A stretch of DNA of 64,000 bases, taken from NCBI GenBank assembly GCA_037200975.1, contig JBBCGI010000001.1, forward strand, positions 2,294,001 to 2,358,000. The letters run 5' to 3'. The stretch's first letter is position 1, and each line of letters begins with the position of its first letter. The position numbers and the translations under genes were made by a program. Positions 59,052 through 64,000 of this stretch are shown here, in pieces. The notes under the pieces were generated by a model that worked only from the letters and a program-made list of their open reading frames with translations, was not told the DNA's origin and ran no database searches. Origin of the DNA: Pseudomonadota bacterium. Its GTDB lineage: Bacteria; Pseudomonadota; Gammaproteobacteria; Steroidobacterales; Steroidobacteraceae.

Positions 59052-60780
59052 CATCCGCGTTTTCCTCTGGCTTGCGCTCGCCCTGGCCGTCTACGTCAAC
59101 TTCAGCCAGTGGCAGATCGACTACGCGCCGAAGCCGGCGCCGCCCGCTGCCACGACCAGCACGACCCTGCCCGATGGCACCGTTATCGAGACAAAGCCGG
59201 CGACTATCGAGGACACTGTTCCATTAGCGGTACCATCGGCGGCTCCCGGAGCCGCGGATGCTGTCCCCCAGACGGCCCAGGCCCCTTCGGCCGCGCCGGC
59301 CGCCGTGCTCGAAAGCGGCGGCATCGTGCGCGTCACGACCGACGTGCTCGTCCTCGACATCGACCTGAAGGGCGGCACGCTGGTTCGCGCCGAGTTGACC
59401 GGCTATCCGATGGTCAAAGGTCAGCCCGCGCCGGTGGTGTTGTTCAACCGCGATTCGGCCGCGACTAACTACGTCCTGCAGTCGGGCCTGAGCGGCGACA
59501 AGGCCGAGGAGCGTCGCCCGACCCATCTCGAGACATTTACCAGCCCTGCCACGCAGTACTCGCTGGCGCCTGGCCAGGACGAGATCCGGGTGCCGTTGAC
59601 CTGGACCGATGGCAACGGCGTCACCGTCACCAAGACCTTCGTCTTTCATCGCAGCATGTTCGTGGTGAATCTCGAGTACTCGATCGACAACGAGTCCGAT
59701 GTCCCGTGGGTCGCGCACTCCTACGCGCGCATCATGCGCACCGATCCGGCGGTCGAACGTTCGATGTTCAAGGTCGAGAGCTTCGCCTTCCGCGGGCCCG
59801 CGATGTGGGCCGTCGACAAGAACGAGCCGAATCGCGAGAACCGCTACCGCCGTCTCAAGGTCGACAAGGCCGAGGACCAGGTGCCCGTCGACGTGAAAGA
59901 CGGCTGGCTCGCCGGCATGCAGCACCACTTCGTCAGCGCGATCGTGCCCGACCGCTCGAAGACCTACCGCTATTCGCTGCTCGTGCGCGATCGCCTGTAC
60001 GTGCTCGGCGCCCTCGGCCCGACCGAGACCGTCGCACCGAAGGCGCAGCTTCTCATAAAGGAAAACCTGTTCGTCGGTCCCAAGCTGCAGCGGCAGCTCG
60101 ACACGCTGCATCCCGAATTGACGCGCGTGGCCGACTACGGCGTATTGACCTTCCTCTCGAAGCCGCTGTTCGCGCTGCTGGATTTCCTGCACGGCCTGGT
60201 CAAGAACTGGGGCGTGTCGATCATCCTCGCGACGCTGCTGCTCAAGCTCATGTTCTATCCACTGGCGCAGTACTCGGGCCGCTCGATGGCACGCATGCGG
60301 GCGCTGGCGCCGCGCATGAAGGCGCTGCAGGACACGTACAAGGACGACCGCACCAAGCTCGGCCAGGCGACGATGGAGCTGTACAAGACCGAGAAGGTGA
60401 ACCCGCTCTCGGGCTGCCTGCCCATGCTGATCCAGATGCCGGTGTTCCTGGCGTTCTACTGGGTGCTGCTCGAAAGCGTCGAGATGCGCCAGGCGCCGTT
60501 CTTCGGCTGGATCAACGATCTGTCCGCGCGCGATCCGTTCTTCATCCTGCCCGCACTCAACGGTCTTGCGATGTGGATGCAGTACAAGCTGAACCCGCCG
60601 CCGCCGGATCCGGTGCAGGCGAAAGTGTTCCAGTTCATGCCGCTGGTGTTCTCGGTGATGTTCGCGTTGTTCCCCGCCGGCCTGGTGCTGTACTGGGTGA
60701 CGAACACGGGCCTGTCGATCCTGCAGCAGTGGAACATCAACCGCACGATCGCGGCCGAGGACAAGGCCCGCAGGAAGTAG
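59041..60780 (+). CDS. yidC: Membrane protein insertase YidC
   Basis: A 579-residue inner-membrane insertase. An N-terminal anchor ([19 protein letters not shown]) is followed by a large periplasmic domain (about 60-360) and the conserved core: [26 protein letters not shown]-type coupling helix ([11 protein letters not shown]), [19 protein letters not shown] and [17 protein letters not shown]. Length and topology fit gammaproteobacterial YidC. Confidence 0.97.
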   Translation: MTNNIRVFLWLALALAVYVNFSQWQIDYAPKPAPPAATTSTTLPDGTVIETKPATIEDTVPLAVPSAAPGAADAVPQTAQAPSAAPAAVLESGGIVRVTTDVLVLDIDLKGGTLVRAELTGYPMVKGQPAPVVLFNRDSAATNYVLQSGLSGDKAEERRPTHLETFTSPATQYSLAPGQDEIRVPLTWTDGNGVTVTKTFVFHRSMFVVNLEYSIDNESDVPWVAHSYARIMRTDPAVERSMFKVESFAFRGPAMWAVDKNEPNRENRYRRLKVDKAEDQVPVDVKDGWLAGMQHHFVSAIVPDRSKTYRYSLLVRDRLYVLGALGPTETVAPKAQLLIKENLFVGPKLQRQLDTLHPELTRVADYGVLTFLSKPLFALLDFLHGLVKNWGVSIILATLLLKLMFYPLAQYSGRSMARMRALAPRMKALQDTYKDDRTKLGQATMELYKTEKVNPLSGCLPMLIQMPVFLAFYWVLLESVEMRQAPFFGWINDLSARDPFFILPALNGLAMWMQYKLNPPPPDPVQAKVFQFMPLVFSVMFALFPAGLVLYWVTNTGLSILQQWNINRTIAAEDKARRK

Positions 60781-60844
60781 CTGCCGCGCTGCAGCGCCGG
60801 GCAACCGGCGTAGACTCGTTTTCCGCGCGGAACTGCGTGTACAC

Positions 60845-62197
60845 ATGAGTCATACCGAAACCATAGTGGCAGCGGCCAGCCCGCCGGGACGCGGCGGAGT
60901 CGGTGTCGTGCGGGTTTCGGGGCCGAAGACGCCGGAGATCGCGGCTACACTGGTCGGTGAACTGCCCGTCGCGCGCCACGCCACGCTGGCGCAATTCCTC
61001 GATGCCGCCGGCGAGCCGATCGATGTCGGTCTCGCGCTGTTTTTTCCGGCGCCGCATTCATATACCGGCGAGCACGTCTTCGAGCTGCAAGGCCATGGTG
61101 GCCCGGTGATCGTCGAGGCGCTGGTCGAACGCTGCATTCAGCTCGGCGCACGCCGCGCGCGGCCCGGTGAATTCACCGAACGCGCGTTCCACAATGGCAA
61201 GATCGATCTTGCGCAGGCGGAGGCCGTCGCGGATCTCATCGACGCCGGCTCGCGTGATGCCGCGCGCGCGGCGATGCGCTCCCTGCAGGGCGAGTTCTCG
61301 AGCATGGTGCAGGGATTGACCGACGCGCTGATCGACCTGCGCACCTACGTGGAAGCCGCGATCGACTTTCCCGAGGAAGAGGTGGATTTTCTCGGCGATA
61401 CGGAACTACACGAGCGTCTAGCTACCGTGCGCGGACACTTCGACGGCGTCACGGCCGCGGCCGGGCAGGGCCGTTTGCTGCGCGACGGCATGACCGTGGT
61501 GCTCGCCGGGCGTCCCAACTCCGGGAAGTCGAGCCTGCTCAATCGCCTGGCCGGTTACGACGCGGCCATCGTCACTGCCATCCCGGGCACCACGCGCGAC
61601 ATCCTGCGCGAACGCATCGACATCGATGGCCTGCCCCTGCACGTGCTCGACACCGCCGGTCTGCGCGACTCGGACGACCTCGTCGAACGCGAAGGTGTGC
61701 GGCGTGCGTCCGCGGAGATGTCGCGCGCCGATCGCGTGTTGTTCGTGATCGACACGGCCAACGATCCGCTGGGCCAGGCTTTCACGGAGGAACATGCGCG
61801 GCTGCCGCCCGATGTTCCCGTCACGCTGGTGTTCAACAAGATCGACCTGGGTACCGGCGTACCCATGGCCGATGCCTCGTCCGGGCCGCCGCGTGTCCAT
61901 GTATCCGCGGTGACCGGAACCGGCCTCGATCTGCTGCGCGCGCACCTCAAGGATTGTGTAAGTTTCCAGACGGCGGGCAACGGCAGCATCTCCGCACGGC
62001 GGCGTCACATCGAAGCCCTCGCGCACGCGCGGGAATGTGTCGAGAGTGCGGCGCGGCAACTTACGCAAAGCCGCGCCGGAGAACTTGTGGCGGAGGATCT
62101 GCGGGCGGCGCAGAAGGCGCTCGAGGAGATCACCGGAGTTTTCACCGCCGACGACTTGTTAGGCCGCATCTTCGGATCGTTTTGCATAGGAAAATGA
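60845..62197 (+). CDS. mnmE: tRNA modification GTPase MnmE
   Basis: A 450-residue GTPase that, with MnmG, modifies wobble uridines. It starts with [22 protein letters not shown], carries the P-loop [15 protein letters not shown] (about residue 220), the G2/G3 region [16 protein letters not shown] and [10 protein letters not shown], and ends with the FCIGK cysteine motif. mnmG is not in the window. Confidence 0.97.
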   Translation: MSHTETIVAAASPPGRGGVGVVRVSGPKTPEIAATLVGELPVARHATLAQFLDAAGEPIDVGLALFFPAPHSYTGEHVFELQGHGGPVIVEALVERCIQLGARRARPGEFTERAFHNGKIDLAQAEAVADLIDAGSRDAARAAMRSLQGEFSSMVQGLTDALIDLRTYVEAAIDFPEEEVDFLGDTELHERLATVRGHFDGVTAAAGQGRLLRDGMTVVLAGRPNSGKSSLLNRLAGYDAAIVTAIPGTTRDILRERIDIDGLPLHVLDTAGLRDSDDLVEREGVRRASAEMSRADRVLFVIDTANDPLGQAFTEEHARLPPDVPVTLVFNKIDLGTGVPMADASSGPPRVHVSAVTGTGLDLLRAHLKDCVSFQTAGNGSISARRRHIEALAHARECVESAARQLTQSRAGELVAEDLRAAQKALEEITGVFTADDLLGRIFGSFCIGK

Positions 62198-62201
62198 AGG
62201 C

Positions 62202-62630
62202 GTGTGGGTAGGTAATCGCTGTTATCCGCCGAACGACGTGCAGCTCGCGCTGGAGAGCCTGTTCGGCGAATCCGTGGCCGGGATCAAGGTCATCCAGTAT
62301 TCGATCTACGTGCGCTTCCACTGGCGCGCGATCGCCACCACGCGCCCCGATCGCATCTACCTGCGCGGCAGCGGCAAGGAGTTCTTCGCCGACGGGCCGC
62401 TGGTGCTGCACGAGTACTTCCACGTGATCCGCCAGTGGGCGACGGGCGATATGACGATTCCGCGCTATCTACTCGAGTGTTTCCGCCGTGGCTACTGGGA
62501 CAATCGCTACGAAGTGGAAGCGCGCGAATACACCTCGACGGAGATCTTTCGTTACCGGGCGCTGCTGGCGCAGCACCGCACGGCGGCGCTGCCACCGGGC
62601 GTGCACCCGATCCGGCGCAAATCCGCCTGA
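62202..62630 (+). CDS. Small putative zinc metallopeptidase-like protein (HExxH)
   Basis: A 142-residue protein with HEYFH in VLHEYFHVIRQW, a zinc-metallopeptidase-type motif, and a glutamate-rich EVEAREY downstream that could supply a third ligand. This resembles the small DUF4157-type domains. No signal peptide is seen. It starts with GTG 62202 immediately after mnmE and is probably co-transcribed. Function unknown; the motif alone does not prove catalysis. Confidence 0.6.
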   Translation: MWVGNRCYPPNDVQLALESLFGESVAGIKVIQYSIYVRFHWRAIATTRPDRIYLRGSGKEFFADGPLVLHEYFHVIRQWATGDMTIPRYLLECFRRGYWDNRYEVEAREYTSTEIFRYRALLAQHRTAALPPGVHPIRRKSA

Positions 62631-62636
62631 GCTGAC

Positions 62637-63821
62637 TCAGCCGAGCAGTGCTTCGCGCCGGTACAACCGGCCGGCCAGAAACATCAGCAATACGCCGTAG
62701 ACCAGCGTGCTCGTCACCGAGATCGCCACGTGCAGCGGCACGATGGGCTCGGCGCGCACGATGGTCGTCAGCAGCAGATGCTGGCTCAGGAAGGGCACGA
62801 ACATCAGCGAGGTTTTCGCCTGCAGCCCGAGGATGCCGGCGAACATCAGCGGCATCGTCGGAATGGTGATGACGAGGCCGAGGTACGTCTGCGCTTCCCG
62901 GTAGCTCTTCGCGAATCCGGAAATGATGCTCAGGTACGAAGCACCGAACAGGATGAGCGGCGCGCAGCAGGCGATCATCTTGGTCGCTGCGGCCGGACCC
63001 AAGTTTGCGGTGATGCCCACCTGCTCGAGGCCGACGAAGCTGATGGCAATCGCGAACATGATCACCGTCAGCACCAGCGACACGAACATGTACGTCGCGG
63101 CCGCGGCGATCTTGCCGTAGATCAGATGCTCGCGCGGCACGGGTGCGGTGAGCAGCATTTCGAGCGAGCCGCGCTCGCGTTCGCCGGCGGTGGCATCGAT
63201 CGCGAGATACAGGCCGCCAAACAACATCGCCAGCAGCACGATGTACGACAACATGTTCAGCACCAGCACCGAGCGGCTGGAAGGTGTCGACACGTCGATC
63301 TCCTGCACGGAGATCGGCAGCACGGACAAAGGCTCGATGCCGCGCGCGAGGAAACGCAGCTGCGCGATCTCTATGCCGTACTGCGAAATCAACGCACGCA
63401 CGCGGCCGACGCCGCGGCGATCGAAGCCGCGCGAACCGTCGGAATAGAGGACGACCGGCGCCGGCTCACCCGCCTGCAGGCGAGTGCCGAAATCCTCCGG
63501 GATATCGAGGATGATCTTGTGAGTCTGCGTCGCGACTGCGTCGCGCATTCCAGTTTCATCGAGCGTGACGGGCTCGATGTCGACGCCTCGCGCACGCAAG
63601 TGCGCGAGCAGGTTGGGCGCGCGCTCCGCATGGGTGACGGCTACTTGAATGTTTTCGTCCGACTGCTCCTCGGCATGTGAAATGCCGAACTGCACGATCG
63701 CGGCCACGAGAATCGGGCCAAACAACGGGCCGAACACCAACGCCGACATCAGCGTGCGCCGGTCGCGCAGGTTCTCGCGGAACTCCTTGCGGAACACCGC
63801 CCAGACGCCGTGCAGGTTCAC
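62637..63821 (-). CDS. ABC exporter permease (NatB/ABC-2 type)
   Basis: A 394-residue membrane permease. An N-terminal helix (LVFGPLFGPILVAAIVQFG), an extracytoplasmic domain (about 45-180) and about five C-terminal helices match NatB-like ABC-2 proteins. ERERGSLEMLLTAPVPREHL is the characteristic motif before the helix bundle. The start is GTG 63821, overlapping the ATPase stop (GTGA). Possible substrates include sodium ions or small toxic compounds; the sequence does not decide. Confidence 0.85.
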   Translation of the reverse strand: MNLHGVWAVFRKEFRENLRDRRTLMSALVFGPLFGPILVAAIVQFGISHAEEQSDENIQVAVTHAERAPNLLAHLRARGVDIEPVTLDETGMRDAVATQTHKIILDIPEDFGTRLQAGEPAPVVLYSDGSRGFDRRGVGRVRALISQYGIEIAQLRFLARGIEPLSVLPISVQEIDVSTPSSRSVLVLNMLSYIVLLAMLFGGLYLAIDATAGERERGSLEMLLTAPVPREHLIYGKIAAAATYMFVSLVLTVIMFAIAISFVGLEQVGITANLGPAAATKMIACCAPLILFGASYLSIISGFAKSYREAQTYLGLVITIPTMPLMFAGILGLQAKTSLMFVPFLSQHLLLTTIVRAEPIVPLHVAISVTSTLVYGVLLMFLAGRLYRREALLG

Positions 63822-64000
63822 TTCGTTGCCTCGTCGCCGGTGCCCATCAGATGCACGAATGCATCTTCGAGCTGGCTGTTGCCGGCGTGCGCGCGGATGT
63901 CGGCGAGGGCGCCCGCGGCCACCACCTGGCCGCCGGCGATCACGACCACCGCGTCGCACAGCTGTTCGACTTCCTGCATCACGTGACTCGAGAACAGCAC
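63818..64000 (-). CDS. ABC exporter ATP-binding protein (NatA type), 3' end only
   Basis: The last 60 codons of an ABC ATPase whose start lies beyond the right edge. FSSHVMQEVEQLCDAVVVIA contains the H-loop histidine and matches the SSHxMxEVExLCD pattern of NatA-type proteins; GGQVVAAGALADI follows. It overlaps the permease gene by 4 nt, so the two form one exporter operon. Confidence 0.85.
   Translation of the reverse strand: MLFSSHVMQEVEQLCDAVVVIAGGQVVAAGALADIRAHAGNSQLEDAFVHLMGTGDEATK

Overview
The window is one high-GC chromosomal segment from a gammaproteobacterium, most likely Steroidobacteraceae or a neighbour in the Nevskiales/Lysobacterales. Evidence: the grxC-secB-gpsA-trmL order, glnA next to ntrBC, glyQS, a xanthomonadin-type aryl-polyene cluster built on a XanB2-like chorismatase, long TonB receptors with EVVVTGSRI plugs, and the order rpmH-rnpA-yidD-yidC-mnmE / dnaA-dnaN-recF-gyrB around the predicted origin. 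The family assignment is inference.

Layout. 1-8 kb: a partial diguanylate-cyclase-like protein with a degenerate active site, envC, a yibN-like rhodanese, grxC, secB, gpsA, trmL, a TonB-C protein, a class 1B dihydroorotate dehydrogenase and a 52-residue membrane protein. 8-13 kb: ntrC, ntrB, a DUF4124 protein and glnA, with a sigma-54 promoter and NtrC-type site before glnA. 13-18 kb: a Xre/RES toxin-antitoxin pair, glyQS and a plsC homologue. 18-32.7 kb: an aryl-polyene (xanthomonadin-like) cluster in two divergent arms. 32.7-42.8 kb: three TonB-dependent receptors, two of them tandem paralogues sharing an operator-like inverted repeat. 43-45 kb: a bufferin operon (bufA-bufB-bufC; DUF2282/DUF692/DUF2063). 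45-48.3 kb: a CDP-alcohol phosphotransferase/acyltransferase/CdsA trio and an exported nucleoside hydrolase. 48.5-51.7 kb: a secreted GH11 xylanase with a C-terminal binding module and an M13 lipoprotein peptidase. 51.9-62.2 kb: the replication-origin region with oriC, two parS-like sites and the conserved gene block. 62.2-64 kb: a small HExxH protein and a Nat-type ABC exporter running off the edge.

How the genes work together. In the polyene cluster, chorismatase supplies a hydroxybenzoate starter, an AMP-ligase and two ACPs load it, ketosynthase/chain-length-factor pairs, dehydratases and a ketoreductase extend it, acyl- and glycosyltransferases finish it, and a LolA-like carrier with an MMPL pump exports it. 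The distal end of this cluster is damaged: the MMPL gene runs directly into the last codons of the ketoreductase, and about a dozen single-base indels lie between 30.77 and 32.70 kb, with two more in the first TonB receptor and one in the second. The indel density suggests a local sequence-quality or assembly problem at least as much as biological decay.

No CRISPR array, tRNA, rRNA, prophage or complete insertion sequence was seen.
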